Below the pieces are notes generated by a model. The model was given only the letters and a program-made list of their open reading frames with translations. It did not search any database and was not told where the DNA came from. 60,000 nucleotides of DNA from Membranipora membranacea (lineage: Eukaryota > Bryozoa > Gymnolaemata > Cheilostomatida > Membraniporidae): contig OU612066.1 of assembly GCA_914767715.1 (NCBI GenBank), positions 5,525,001 through 5,585,000 of the forward strand, read 5' to 3'. Shown piece after piece: positions 22,002 through 35,075 of the stretch (positions within the stretch are counted from its first letter, which is position 1; the number at the start of each line of letters is the position of its first letter). The translations under genes were made by a program, and so were the position numbers.

Positions 22002-22417
22002 ATCAACCACCCATAAACACGGTTTTGTGTTTTTTGGTGTTCATGGTTACTTGTGATATTCACACACTCGAGTTGTGAATGATATAATCTCCTTAACTAC
22101 AATCAGCATTCATTCAAACCAGTTTAGGTTTTAGGCCTAACTAAGCGCTACACAGATTAAGAATCTCATATTGAAAACATGATCAAGAGCAAATTGAATC
22201 CTCTCAAACTGATCACGAATAGTAGGTATTATCTAGTGGGTACGCTTAGGGCATAGCTTTAGTATTTTGCAACCCATGTAGTTTTATGACTGCACACAAA
22301 GAGAGATACATGCAGCCGACCCCTCTTTTTAGATATACTGAATGTATAGGTAAAATCTTACTCATCTTGACTGCTTATTTCAGGTTGTCCAAATTAGTCC
22401 TACATCAGTCATCCATA

Positions 22418-25400
22418 ATGTTTTCTGCACACAAGTTCACTGTACAGTCATTTTCTGGATCGCTCCGGATGAATGATGAAAATGAATCATATCTACCCGC
22501 CAGCAATAGAAGGTGAGGTTACAGTAGTGCTCATTTTGTGACTTTTTCATATTAAAATAAATAAAAACATAACCGAGGCTATATTTCAAGTTTGTCGCTG
22601 AAATTTTCGCTAAAAAAAAAAAGAAATGTCTACACTACACTATCTTACAGATGCTGCTCTCCGTGTAAGAGTCAGGATGTTGTGACTGTGAGGCCGGTAC
22701 TCTGCTCCAGACAGCTTGATCAGTCTACAAATGGGGTGAACTATGAGTCTCATAGTATTGGAAACCAACTCAGAACCAGAACTAGTGCTGCCTACGTAGA
22801 ACGAACAAATGAGCAGAGCCGAATGGTTCATGTGAGAATTTCAGAATATTATATCGTGAGAAAATTGGCGTTGGCTACAAATCCCTGTACTCTTTTATAG
22901 CTTCATAAAGTTCTCAGCATTCGTATTAACTGATATGAGACATGCTAAGTGGCAAAACAATTCCAGTCTTAGTAGACAGGCAAGTGAATAAACTTTTTAT
23001 ATTTTCTGCAGAACATGGATAATTGGGACAGAGCCAAATATTATAACGAACACGTTGATCAACTCAGACAAGAAAAGGCTCAAAAACTCCTTGAGTTTCA
23101 AAGAGATGTTAGAATCAGAGTAAAGAGAATGGAGGAACACAAACAGGAGGCTATGCTCGCAAAGACCTACAGAGAGGTGACTGTAATGATAATGTGATTT
23201 CCGAAAGAGTGCAAATAGTCTAGAATAATTCTAAACTAATGGTTTTATCCAATTAATTCCATGTAAAATATCTAATTGTGATTACTATTGTAAAAATAGA
23301 TATCCTGCTGACCTCCTTCCACAAATATTAATTAAAGTGGTGACATCACTGTAATTTTAGAATTAATTAAAAATTATCAATATTCAACAAATAAGTAATA
23401 ATTTATAATTAATATAATTACTATATTTTAGGCAGAGCTAGAGAGAAAGGTGGCTCGTAAAACAGCATTTCTTGCTCAGGCATCTCTCCCTAATGCCAGT
23501 GATGTTATGGTACATGGCAGAAACGACCTCATAGTCAAAAGTAACGAGCTCATCCGATCTAAAACTGGTAAGATCATTATTAACAAATGCATATCATACA
23601 TATAGTTGTTGTTAGTTAATTATGCTCTGCCAGCTGTTTTATTGGATTATGTGATGATCAGCTCTGGTCCATACAGCCTGTGTTAGGTGTTTCACCAAGA
23701 CAGGCTCTGTGAGGCGCATGGTAGTCAAGAATCACACAATCACTGCAAACTAATAAACCTTTCTAGACCTCCAATTTAAGTGAAAGCAAACTGCCAAAGT
23801 TGGGCTTACCGCTCTGGCCATTGATCCTATATATAGAACAGAAAGCCAACCTTTACTGGTATTATGCAGAACATTAATCGAGTGATTGTCGCATTTATAA
23901 AATCATAATACTAGTACCCCATAGTCCACCAAACTCTTTACTGACAGTTGTTGTTGTATATATTGCTGCTTTGCCTGCTGTCAGATAGTGATTCACATGA
24001 CAGTATGTCAGACACACTGTCCACATTTAGTGGTAGTGTGTCTCTACCCAGCCTGCCCAGCACCATAATCACCTGCTCAGGTGAGCTTCACATGTCGTAG
24101 GATAATATCCACAGTTTTATTATTTCAACACCACAAACAAAACAGAATCTCACAAAAATATATAAGTTGTCTTTCCCTTCGGCGAGGGTGCACAACTAAA
24201 ACAAAAATGTGTCTTTTTTTCAAAAAAAATCTTTTGCTACAGGCAGAGATGATTGATAAGTTAATTTCCATCGTTTCAAATTCTCTATCGCTACATTTCC
24301 TTGTTAACTCTAGCTGGCTTTCACAATGCATCTTTGTAACCTATGCTCTCTATTTGGTTTTCTTCCTTCTCTGTTTTCCTTGGTTCTTTTCTATTATCTT
24401 CTGTGAGGCTTTTTTGATGTCATCTCGTCCAGTAACAAGAGATGATGTCTTGGAAGCTTCGTCCTCAAACACATCTATAATTTCAAAATACATATCTATA
24501 ATTTTGAAGTACATATCTTTACTTTTAAAGTGATATCTATAATTTAAAAAAACAATCTCTTATTTAAAAAAAACAACATCTATAACTTTGAAATATAATG
24601 GTAAATATGTGAGCTGCCGTATGATAAACTTTTCTAAAGTCTATGAAATCGAATCAAGATTGCTGTGTTAAATGTTACATTTTTTTTCAACAAATTATAT
24701 CAAGCTAAAGATAGTTATGGAAAATTTGTGTGTTTGAGATGTTTCTGAAACTATTGATAGGCGAGTAACAACAGACAGTGTGGGCATATCCTGTGGAGAT
24801 TTTGAACATAGTTTTTATGTTGACCAGGATGTGCCCAGGCTGTCTTTTTAAAGATAATCATTTGGTTGGTGTGCAGCTAATTATATCCGGTAAAATATTT
24901 TCATAGCTATTTATTACCAATGTCAGTATGAAGCCCACCATGAGCAACAATAGACCTGAGTGCTGTAAGATGATCATTTTAATGTTTGATATCATAACAA
25001 ACAAGCCTGGAACAACCAGAACCACAATGATAATAAGAGCGTTAGTGGTAACACTAGTCTGGGCCAAAGTTTAGTTCTATGTTTTTCTTGGTTTTTTTTA
25101 AGTTAGGGCAGTTGGTCGGTATGAAAATTTAACGATGGAACCCCTTATGTCTTGTGTATACCTGGGAATCGCAGAAGTGAAGGTTCAACATGATATCTAC
25201 TGCCTTGTGGGAGAAGCACAGTTTGTTACCAGCTTAAACGGTGTAAACTTGAAAAGGCATAATATGACTACAATCACTACAATGTCAATCAAAAGATTCA
25301 AAACTACTGTGTGCAGCAAATAGCGCAGGTTTATATCTCAGAGTAATGCGAGTTAACCTACCTGGGCCTTCCTCTTCCTCGTACTTAATATCTACTCGTG

Positions 25401-28400
25401 TATTGGCTCGAGGTAATGTATCTTCCATGAAATCCAGGAACTACAGAGACAAAGGTAGTAGTAGTAGTAGTAGGTTTTTCTATAAACCCGTGTTGCAATC
25501 AAATACAAAGGTAAAGTGGTTGAGGTTCAGCAGCTTTCTAATGCTGCCACACTCTGTTTTACTGTTAAAGCACCTTGGGGCGGTTAGGACTATCCATTCT
25601 CACCTTCTCATTCTCTAGAAAGTCTGACACCTTCCCATACGGCTCTATCTGATCGCTTACTTGCTGCAGCTTCTCAGTGAGTATAGCAAAGTCTATCTCC
25701 AGCCTACCTGTCATCAGTAGTCTGGCTTGCTGCAAACAGCAGATACATTGAGAAGAAGTTACAGAGAGCACCTTGTCATTCACTCAGCCAACCAGAAATG
25801 TTTCAACTATATGTTACAGGGAGTTTGACAAACACGTTGTGGCCCAGACCTGTTGATTCTTCAGTTTAACCATCATCAGTTTCTCCTCCTTCTTTGAATA
25901 TAGTAAAAATGCAATGCTGCCGAGTCAATTTCAAATGGAGAAACTTTTTTGTTGCCATAATCTTTGACTTGCTTGTATATCACTTACAGGATCAATTTTG
26001 TACTTCTGTAACACCATGAAGAAGTTATTAGTAGACATGTCGACATCCTTGATAAGGTTAACTTTCTGTATTGTTTCCTCCACTGTAGCCTCGATCTGAT
26101 CCTTCAGTACCTGAACAGCATCGCTCTCTGTCTCAATCTGACTCATACCCCTGAAAAGTGTAAATATATGATGTACGATAATGAAGGAAAAAAACTGTTG
26201 TCTACCACGAGACGGAAATAGTCATGGGTTCCCTCAACCAATTCATATTTCCTGGCTCAAATAATAGGGTGTAGGATCTTGTATAGAGAACAAACAATTA
26301 AATTGCTATATTGTAAACACTAAGATTTTGACACATAATAGCATACGAAGCTTCCACTTCTACATAACATAAACATACAGACAGTATCGAATGATGTTGG
26401 TGACAGACTTACCTTAAAAACCTAAGTCATGGTAGAATTGGACACAGAAGATAGATAGAGTACAGGTTAAAATATAACATCATCTATTGTCCCTGGTGGA
26501 ATATTTCAAATTCATGAACAGGGGTTACCATAAACAGTTGATTACATTGTATGACAGATCAGATATTTCATTGCGCTATGAGTATGTGCTATTATGAGAC
26601 TTGGATCACTTACTCTGATAGTTTCTTCTCTCCGAAGTATTTGAGTCCTTTATACTCCTTACTCATACCTTTCTTCTCTATCTCAAGCACAGCTCTTTGA
26701 TCTTCTAAGTTCTCTATCTGTAGTTTCAGGGCTCGCTGTACCTCATGCTGTTGTGTTATAGCTGGTAGTATCTCCTGTCAAATATCACCACTTGCATTAT
26801 AAGATGACAAAATAAGCAGCATAATTTCTTTGGGCTGATATAGCCAATAATACACAGTTAAGAACTCGAACCAGTGCTGATACTTGTAGTAGCTCAGCGG
26901 TCACAGCTCATCATACTTTTGCTACATCCAGGTGCCTGGCTATATCAAGAGCTCAACCAATAGCAGAAAAATCCTTCCGGCACACCAATCTTAGCCGTTG
27001 CACTTCTATACATATTCTGGGACATTTCCTGGTCCTGCTCTTGCTATGACTTTACCTAATGCCTACCTCCTTTGATGAGACTTTGCATGCATTTTTCAAA
27101 AATGATGCACTTGTCTCGTAATCAACCCTTTTCTTTCTTTGAGCTTCATATCTCTGCTGAACGAGCATTGCATCCTCTGAAATACAAATAATCCACTATG
27201 ATTGCCCCCAAAACTAACGATGTTGATTGTAATCGATGTAGAGTATGGGAGAAAAGTTTTGCCAGGTCTTAAATACACCCATCCAGTATAGAAAATTATA
27301 CCATTACTCAGACAGTAATGTGATAGTGGCATCTACAAGGCAAAAAGAAGCGCAAAGTGCGTGGGTCTGAGCAGAAACTCTACCTCATGGGTAAAGTTTC
27401 TTGATCTGCTCATATTTATGATTTTCACAGCTTCAAGCCAAGCATTGCATTGTTGTGTTAGTTCTTTTCTGTTCAATTGTTATGTTGTGGAGACTTTTTA
27501 TACCAGAGGCTTTGAAGCAAGCTGCAGGGCACAAAGCAGAGCTTTTCCATACCCTCCATTGTGTTAATGCTTTCACGCATAGCCCCCATGTCAGACTCGT
27601 CTTGTGTTATACACAAAGTAAAACCTTTGTATAACAGACCAACGTGTAGAGTTAGATCATTTTTTGCACTTGTGATATGATTATGCGTCCTTTCAAGCTC
27701 ATGCTAACAGGGCCCAATCTAACATGATTGCCTTGGTTAACAGGTCCTTGGTTAACATGTCCTATGTTTAACACGGCCTAGGCTAACATTGCCTAGGCTA
27801 AAATGGTCTAGCATTAGCCTTTCTTAGGTCAAGTTCATATAAGGTTTTGAAACTATCAAGCGCATGTCGACTTGATAAGACTAGTAGGAACAAAAATACC
27901 CCAAAATTGTGTACGTACCAGCCTCCTTGTTTATTATTTCCTGCATTGGATTTTGAGCGTTTGCTCCTCTGACAGCTTTCGGTTTATCTGAGCCCTTAAC
28001 CTCCCTGTGAGACTTATCCACATCTCTTCTCGCGTTAGCTAACATCTTATCTCTATTCTTTTTACTCTCAAAATATTCCTCATGGAACTTCTTTGTGCTC
28101 TACAAGTTCATTGATAATAAATAGGACTGTATTTCAGTCAATCTTATGTACCATAGTAGATCGATTGACCTCATTTTCTCTGCTTGATCTAGCTGAACCA
28201 AAATACCAAGTGTGTATTATAAATTCTTTTTATGAAATATCTGCAATAGTTACATAGCAACAATGATTACAGACACCAGTCATGCTATACCATCACATTC
28301 TGCAAAAGCAATTTACTGCAGACAAATCGCATGACTAGATTTTGAAAAGCCAGATAGCGCTGCTCGGAAAATCTCTCTTCCATAGTATTTTTATATCCAT

Positions 28401-31124
28401 TTTGACATTGGTTAGTATAACCTTTATCACAATGTTACATATTGATAATGGCCTGCACATAGCTGCATAAAATTTATTATATGAATATATTTATTGTAGA
28501 CCAAAGTTGTCTCCACATGCCTATAGGTCACACGACTCCCATGTATGATATGTAACTGACCACAGAATTAGGAGTATTTAATGAGGACTGACCTGAATAG
28601 ACTTCTCCACCAGGTTCTGAGATTCTCCGTTGACCACTATCGCAGCTTTATATGAGTTTTGATGTTCAATTAGTTCTCCTTCTGTTAGGATCAGAGACTA
28701 ATTATTATCACATGTCTATGCGAGAAAACAATTTATTGTGTCATCCACTATCATTAGTTTCTGTCACAATGACTAAATGCTACACTGTCATATCATGGTT
28801 TCCCTCTACCGCCTGTTACGCTCTGTTGTATTGTTTCCCTCCACCCACTACTGCCTGATTTCTTTGGGCATAACCTAGAGAAGTAAATGTTAGCTAGATT
28901 TTATGCTAGCTTTTCCTCATGTCAATACTTTACTTATGTTAGGTCCTGTTTGAAACCTTGTAGGTTGGTTTTTAGAAACAAAATCGTACTTTATAAGTAA
29001 AGTCACGGCAATTGATAGTAGTAAATTATTATTTTATTTGAGTCCGAGAGAAGAATGATGACTCACCAAGCTCGTCAAGTTTCCATGGGTAGTTCTGCGT
29101 GTCCTCCTTAAGATTCTCTATAATTTTACCGTACTGCTTTGCAATCAGCTGCCCACTACTTAGTTTCATCTTGAGCTTTTCAATCCTATATATTGCACAG
29201 AAATGAGGGAGGGTTCACAGACAGATTTACTCTTAATTACCAAAGTGGAACTGTTCTAGTGGTTCACAAACAAAGTAGATTGCTTGATTATTGGGAAAAT
29301 TGTTTGCCCAATAAAACTTTTAGAGTACAACTTTTGCTAGGCAACTGAATCTACTTGGAATTTGTAATTGGGTTACATCATTCACTCAACTGGCCAAGTG
29401 TTCGCAGCGGGGCATAAAGCTCTTGTCAATACCAACCATTATTACATCTGTAACTACCTGACTTGTTATTTCTCCTGGAAGTCATCCCATGCTAACAAAG
29501 GCAGATGTACTGACCTGTTTTCTAATAGCCTGATGTTCTGCATCTCAGGAGAGTTCATCCAGTCCATCTTTCTCCTCTGCTCCTGTTTTCTGAGAATCTC
29601 TAACTCATCCTTCAATTTACTCACCTGATCCATCTTCTCCTCTTTCTCATGTACCTAGTAAAACAAGAGTGCGATAGTGTATGCTACTGTTTTCCTGTAA
29701 TGTCACGAAAATATAATCTCTGAAGCCCAGATTTGGAAATGATTATGCAGTGTTATTGACTGGTCCCCCTCCTTCCTATTTGCAAGAAGTCGCCCTTTTT
29801 CTGGCTGTTTTCCCTCTCTCTACATCCATCACACCTGAAATTTGCTTGTATTATGATATTTCATCCGTTGTCGACTTATTGATACTGGCATGGGTAGGAC
29901 CTAGAAGAGGCCTTCGTACTGTGTACTCATGTAGTATTGGTACACAGTCTAAATCACTGACCTTGAGATTATACTTTTTGATAGCTTCACAGACTTTATT
30001 ATCTTGTATTTCTTTAGCTTCAGTCATAGTTTTCCTGGCTATATATATCCTCTCGGCGGGCTGTTTCTTCTCAAATGCATATGTGATGTTATGTGTGTCA
30101 GGTACACCTCCCTGGCCCTGTCGCCTCAGCTTATTTGTCCTCCTCTCAGACAAGAGCAATCCAAAGTTGTTCTTTTTCTCAGCCTCACATTTCTCAAAGG
30201 TGGCCTTGTGCTCATATTCTTAAAACAGTTTAGTGAATGTGATTGAGAGGTGACAACAGTCGTTTTTGATTACTTTCTCTCAAAAATGTAGTGTGGGTGT
30301 GGAAGTAATTTAATAAGTATGTGGTACAAGCGGTTTCTGGATTGGTATATTATATTACAGCTGCAATGAAGGCTATTTAATACTCAACACCTAAACTTTA
30401 GGCTAAAGAACTATAAGTTTATTCAACTGTACTCTATCTATGGACCACCAGAAATAATAATAATAACAACCTACGTGCTAGTTGTATCTTAGCTCTGAGT
30501 TCATCAATCATTACATCGGTGGTGATTCTGTCAGCTGCTAGCTGGTCTATCCTGCCCTTCGCTGTCCGAGGCATGCTGATATGCGACGTAGAACTACAGA
30601 AAATCAATCAATTTGTGGAGTGTGTTGATTGTAGAGTTTTTTTTTAAGATTGAGCTGAGATATTTATTCATGTAATGCTGAGTGTTATGCACGACGCCAA
30701 GATTTCCTATTATGTATTGTTGAAATAATTTAGAGCGTAGCTGCAGTGTTCATCTTAGCAATACTTATAATATTGCAATATGAAAAAAACATTAGAGATG
30801 ATGAATTTTTGCTGAAAATAAATGTAATATTATTATTATATTGGTTAAAAAAAACTTGCAAACCCACCTCGCACTTTTTTAAGTGAAAAAAAGACAATTT
30901 TCTCAACAAAATCTGTTTAGCAAAAAACATAATAATATGATGGCTTCTGATGACCTAGGCATTTTTATGATCTCACATCAAAAAATTAATAACAACAACG
31001 CCACCACCTAGTCATATCTTTGTTAGTATCTTTGTTATTATTATTTTTCTTTTTTTGCCATTTTTGTCACATCATGAAAAACAATGATAATGAATTGTTG
31101 CTGACAATAAAAGTGCACATATAC

Positions 31125-31165
<41 letters not shown>

Positions 31166-33689
31166 CACTGTGTTTTCAGCATGTCCTTTCAATTTATATC
31201 CCAAATGAATTGTTATATTGTAGATGGAGTTAGCTCCCGTTACTCCGGATCACAGCTACAGGAGGTAGAGGATATCAGTCAGTCTGTAGATCATGAGAAG
31301 AGAATGAAACAGCGAGCCAGACATAAACTCATGTCTCGTAAACTCCTCACTCAGACCACAGAGTCAGAACTACCTGGTGGGTTTTGGAGAGACACAGCTA
31401 CTTTAGAGGTATGGAATGTACATCTCTTAGGTATAAAATCATCCCATGTAGTTGCTAATGACCAGTTAAATATAATGTGTGATGTTTACTTGGCAAGACC
31501 AGTCACCTTCGTTTACAATTTTTATCCAAGTCTATTTACTAAGGCCATAGTGATATGAAAATTTTGACGCTCAAAACTATACAACAATGCAGAAGGCTCC
31601 TCCCACTATCTCCATTACTTTCATAATTTCCCGAAATCTTTTCATAATAATTGACTTTCTGTATATCTGTAGTTTCCAGCCCCAGCAGATGAAGAATACA
31701 CAGAGACTGGGACAGAAGGGGACCAGGGAGCTGATGGTAGGTTCATGAGAATAAAAATAAAGAACAAAGAAATTCTAATATGTCGGGTTTCTCACCGATA
31801 CTCATACTGATACTGAGTTGATAGTCCATTTGTAAGAATTGAAATGAATGAGAATTGTCCACTCTTTGACATAAACTAGACAACTTCTAATAATAATCAC
31901 TACTATCAAATGTAACAGTATAAAACATCGGGAAGGTGCCACTGCTAACCACAAAAGTAACAGTAAAAATATAGGGATGGCTATGGTAAATACTGAAGAT
32001 TTATTGGTTGGTTAATTGTTAGAATACCATAATACCCTTTCGGATGTACTCATTCCAAACAACGTCGGAGTATACTAAATAAAAATAATAAAATATGTTT
32101 ATTCTGTTTTCTTAGAGCTTGCTGCGATCGCTGAAGAAATTTCACTGGAAGATTTGCAGACCAATGAAGAGAACAAGCCTCGAGTCAAATCTCATATGAC
32201 AAAAGGTGGACCTGTTTATTATTTATGATATAAATCCTGCTGATCAATATCTCCACAGGTGGCAGCAACACAAGTTTGGTTTATCAGTAGCCGTAGTTTG
32301 AATTTCTACCATCAAATAATAATTTATCACCGATTATTGTTATTTTTTCCAGCCTCTAGAAGACCCCTTTACTATATCTCTAGTCAGGAGGAAGAGGAAG
32401 TGAGGAAACAGGAAGTGAAACAGAGGGCGCTGCTCAGGAGACTTTATATGGATATGGAGAGAGAGCAAGTCAAGGAATACAAAAAACTCAAATCTCATAT
32501 TGATCGTATAGCACAGTAAGTGACACCATAAATATAAACTATTATTTATGCCTTCATAGTAAATCTATCTGAAAACCTACACATGTTGCTCCTATTGAGG
32601 CACTCAGCTCTGTGTTGAATCAATAACTCAGATATACATGTCATACCCTATGATCCCAGCATGAAGACTACAGAATCCTGTTTTTTTTTCTCCAGAATAA
32701 AGAAGGTAAAAGAAGAGGAAAGAAGCAGACAGGAACTTCAATCAGAGTTGGATTTGTTTCCCCCACCTTGTCCCTCCCCCTCACTGTCTGACACGGCCAG
32801 GGATCTACTCAACAAAGAACGGCAACTGAGGAAAGAAAAGGAAACAAAGAGGTAACAGAGATTCAGTTTTATTCTGTTTTATTCAAATAATCCTGAATGA
32901 TTTCAAATCATAATTATGAATAATAACTTCAGTGAATTTTAAACTGCAGTTAATATCATTGAGCTTCAGCTGTTGTCAAGACTTCTAAGAAACATCCTAA
33001 CCTGAACATTTTGCCAATGAGCAGGCTACGTGTTTTTCAAGTGCCACCAACTGTTTCTCTCCATATTGGATTGAGCCGTTCCTCCAGATTTCGTTGCGCT
33101 TTAATATACTTTTAGTAAATACAAACTAGTTTTAAATATCGAGAAATAGTTAATAATAATATAATGGTTCAAATATTCTCGTTATAGATACGTTAAGGCG
33201 CTGAGATCTTTACTGAGAGAAAAAGTTGAGAGGTTGAGAGTTGATGTTCCTCCGCTTTGCTCATGTGGGGAAAATATCTGGGATACACATCCAGACTTAT
33301 GTGCCAATAACTGCCCATTCTACAAAAATCCCAAAGGTGAGGGTCAGTGATGATTGTGAAGTGACTTGTAATTGTTTATCCAGTGAGATCACTGGAGAAA
33401 GACAGAAGTGGGCTGTTATAATACTACGAGTCCTTGGTGCTAAATGTGGATCCTTGCCTCCTCCCAGTATTTTCTATTTCGAATCACAAAAAAATAATCA
33501 TAATTCTAGAATTGTCAAGCTCTTAGATCACCCTGTACATAATATATTGCGCTTATATTGGGGCTGTCGGGCGGGGAGCAAAGGTCTCGGGGGCTCAGAC
33601 TAGGATAATTTGTACTATTATTATGCTTTATTTCAGGTTATGAGAGGGCAGTCCAGGCTTTGCTTACTTCCTGTGATATTAACGATTGA
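22418..33689 (+). CDS. CCDC15: Coiled-coil domain-containing protein 15
   Basis: Twelve exons keep phase: 22418-22512, 22651-22831, 23012-23176, 23432-23567, 23985-24080, 31224-31408, 31673-31736, 32116-32205, 32353-32515, 32696-32851, 33188-33336 and 33637-33689 (TGA); 510 aa. The start could also be the ATG at 22469. Exon 3 encodes a charged helix (YYNEHVDQLRQEKAQKLLEF) like the N-terminal coil of vertebrate CCDC15. Exon 6 has the MKQRARHKLMSRK motif matching the family's MKQARHRL segment. Exons 9-11 form a long coiled coil (about 340-465). The C-terminus carries the diagnostic Cys-rich block PPLCSCGENIWDTHPDLC followed by ANNCPFYKNP. Vertebrate CCDC15, reported as a centriole inner-scaffold component, is nearly twice as long; the middle is reduced here. 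Intron 5 (24081-31223) encloses the whole ODAD3 gene on the opposite strand. Confidence 0.88.
24116..24121 (-). promoter_or_regulatory. Poly(A) signal of ODAD3
   Basis: AATAAA on the minus strand, 229 bases after the ODAD3 stop and only 36 bases from the end of CCDC15 exon 5 (24080). The ODAD3 transcript therefore probably ends right at, or overlaps antisense with, a CCDC15 exon. Confidence 0.5.
24350..30574 (-). CDS. ODAD3: Outer dynein arm-docking complex subunit 3 (CCDC151)
   Basis: Twelve exons keep phase: 30574-30475 (ATG), 30218-29962, 29654-29515, 29185-29067, 28681-28593, 28099-27919, 27176-27067, 26774-26614, 26150-25988, 25729-25604, 25440-25362 and 24474-24350 (TAG); 549 aa, close to the human 595. 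The protein is almost all charged coiled coil. Family landmarks in order: MIDELRAKIQLA near the N-terminus, LDNKVC-like IQDNKVCEAIKK (about 107-118), LLENRIEKLKMK (about 162-173), the LKYFGEKKL segment (about 374-382), and the C-terminal LPRANTRV (about 491-498) followed by an acidic stretch and a basic tail. The family docks outer dynein arms on axonemal doublets, so a motile-cilium role is expected. The donor after exon 7 (27066) is a best choice between two in-phase sites. The whole gene lies inside CCDC15 intron 5. Confidence 0.9.
25455..25473. repeat. Trinucleotide microsatellite (GTA)n
   Basis: Six consecutive GTA units lie in an intron of ODAD3. Confidence 0.8.
27718..27830. repeat. 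Degenerate short tandem repeat (about 16 bp)
   Basis: Units like GTCCTTGGTTAACAT, GGCCTAGGCTAACATT and GCCTAGGCTAAAAT follow one another for about 110 bases inside an ODAD3 intron. Copies drift gradually from CTTGGTTAACA to CCTAGGCTAA. Confidence 0.6.
31129..31165. repeat. (TA)n microsatellite
   Basis: About 37 bases of nearly pure TA lie just before CCDC15 exon 6 (31224), within the last 100 bases of intron 5. Confidence 0.9.
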
Positions 33690-33830
33690 TGAAGAAGTTC
33701 TAACCATGATTTATCAATTACTGTCTAAAGGTACAAAATCCGTCCTCAGTGGTATCTCACCCAAGAGATTGGTTTACTATTTAGATTAGACTGACAGAGA
33801 TTAGTTATAAGATAAGATGTACCATGTTGT

Positions 33831-33836
33831 AATAAA
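33831..33836 (+). promoter_or_regulatory. Poly(A) signal of CCDC15
   Basis: AATAAA lies 142 bases after the stop codon. Confidence 0.55.
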
Positions 33837-34881
33837 ATTCCCTGTCATTACATGAATGCCCTAGCTGTTGTGCCTCATTGCCTTTGTTTGAAATTCCTTT
33901 GTATGGTATATAAATATGACTGCTAAGATATTGTTTTTATTTTATTTATTTGGACATCCATTGCAAAATGTAGCTGATGTAATATAAAAATGTATCACTA
34001 TTGTGTATCACGCAAAACATTTATAAGTCAAATATAGCACAAAATTGTGAGCTAAGCATTGCAAATTTCCAGTGCACCGATTTCAATCTAGCACACTTGC
34101 TAACATGCAGTTCATATGTTATATTGAGGTGTGGATCGGAATAATTTATAGTAACTTTTAACGGGATATGACAAAAGGACACCATTAAAATGATGCAGAT
34201 ATTTTGAAATCAGTGAACCCAAGAATCGAAAGAATATACAGAAGTTCGGGACATTGACCAAAATAACCACAAAACATTGACAGGAGAGCCAGAAAATCAA
34301 AGAAAGAAGTCCAGTTTTGTTTTACAGACCGAAGCCAGAAAACAGCATCAGCAATCGAGCGAAAAGCAATGAAAGTTTGATTTCATAAGGCCCACATCCG
34401 GTTTGCAAAACAGGAAATCTTTCACCAAAATAAACAAGAACACAACACCCAAACAATATATTAACTGTTGCATAGTAGTTGCAGCTTTTTACAGAAAAAA
34501 AAACATTGCACAGGAAAGTGTCACAAACCAGTTTGCTCTTTAATTGGAAGACCCGTCTTACTGTTTCGCTGTGACCAATTTTCAGTTGGATAATAAGTGG
34601 TTGGCACAGACACCACAGTCAAGCTCTAATATCTTTGCATATGGCCCCAAGATAAATTTCCCAAATGAAAGGCATCAGCCAAGTTTTTCAGCAGCACCAA
34701 AATTAATTTATTACTTTTTAAACCAGCTGAGATGGCAGCAAACCTCCATGCAGATTTATATCCGACACCTTAATAAAGACCTGAATCATAGTTTGCGCAT
34801 CAATTTCTCATTAAAAAAAAACAAACGAGTTGATCAGCTGCCAGTTGCGCCACTATTATAACTTAACCTACTAGTATAATA

Positions 34882-34887
34882 TTTATT
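34882..34887 (-). promoter_or_regulatory. Poly(A) signal of G3BP
   Basis: AATAAA on the minus strand, about 190 bases after the stop codon. Confidence 0.5.
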
Positions 34888-35075
34888 GCTATAAAAGTGG
34901 AAGGATCATTATTCACATTAATATAGATAACTGGGGGTGATGATGGTGGTAGATATCTGTATGGTACAAATTAAATTAAGCAAGCTCAATGGTACAATAA
35001 CTGTATAGAAGAAAATGTTCTATTCTGTGCCTAAATTTAAACAATAATTCCTAGAATAATTTGATGTTTGGGATC

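Larger units (their letters stand above)
20546..22417. other. Upstream region of CCDC15; repeats only
   Basis: No exon was supported up to the CCDC15 start. The region holds an (AGCAGA)3-like microsatellite near 20985-21005, two copies of a TTTAC(T)TT(T/G)CCAATGTCCAG segment and the 21880 hairpin. An acceptor-like TTATTTCAG near 22383 could start the first CCDC15 exon, implying a further 5' UTR exon upstream. Confidence 0.5.
33690..35075. other. Convergent 3' regions of CCDC15 and G3BP
   Basis: No coding sequence was supported. AATAAA at 33831-33836 (+) and its reverse complement at 34882-34887 (-) are the likely ends of the two transcripts. An open frame at 34544-34861 has no recognisable content. 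Confidence 0.55.

Noticed and set aside
24081-24533. 150-codon open frame on the plus strand starting at the end of CCDC15 exon 5
   Set aside because: It runs through a GTGAGC donor into intron and is antisense to the last ODAD3 exon. The hydrophobic stretches come from T-rich DNA.
29750-30223. 157-codon open frame on the plus strand
   Set aside because: It is antisense to ODAD3 exon 2, which has splice support and family motifs; the plus-strand translation has no recognisable content.
33241-33603. 120-codon plus-strand open frame
   Set aside because: It overlaps CCDC15 exon 11 in another frame and continues into the intron; the exon frame carries the conserved Cys motif.
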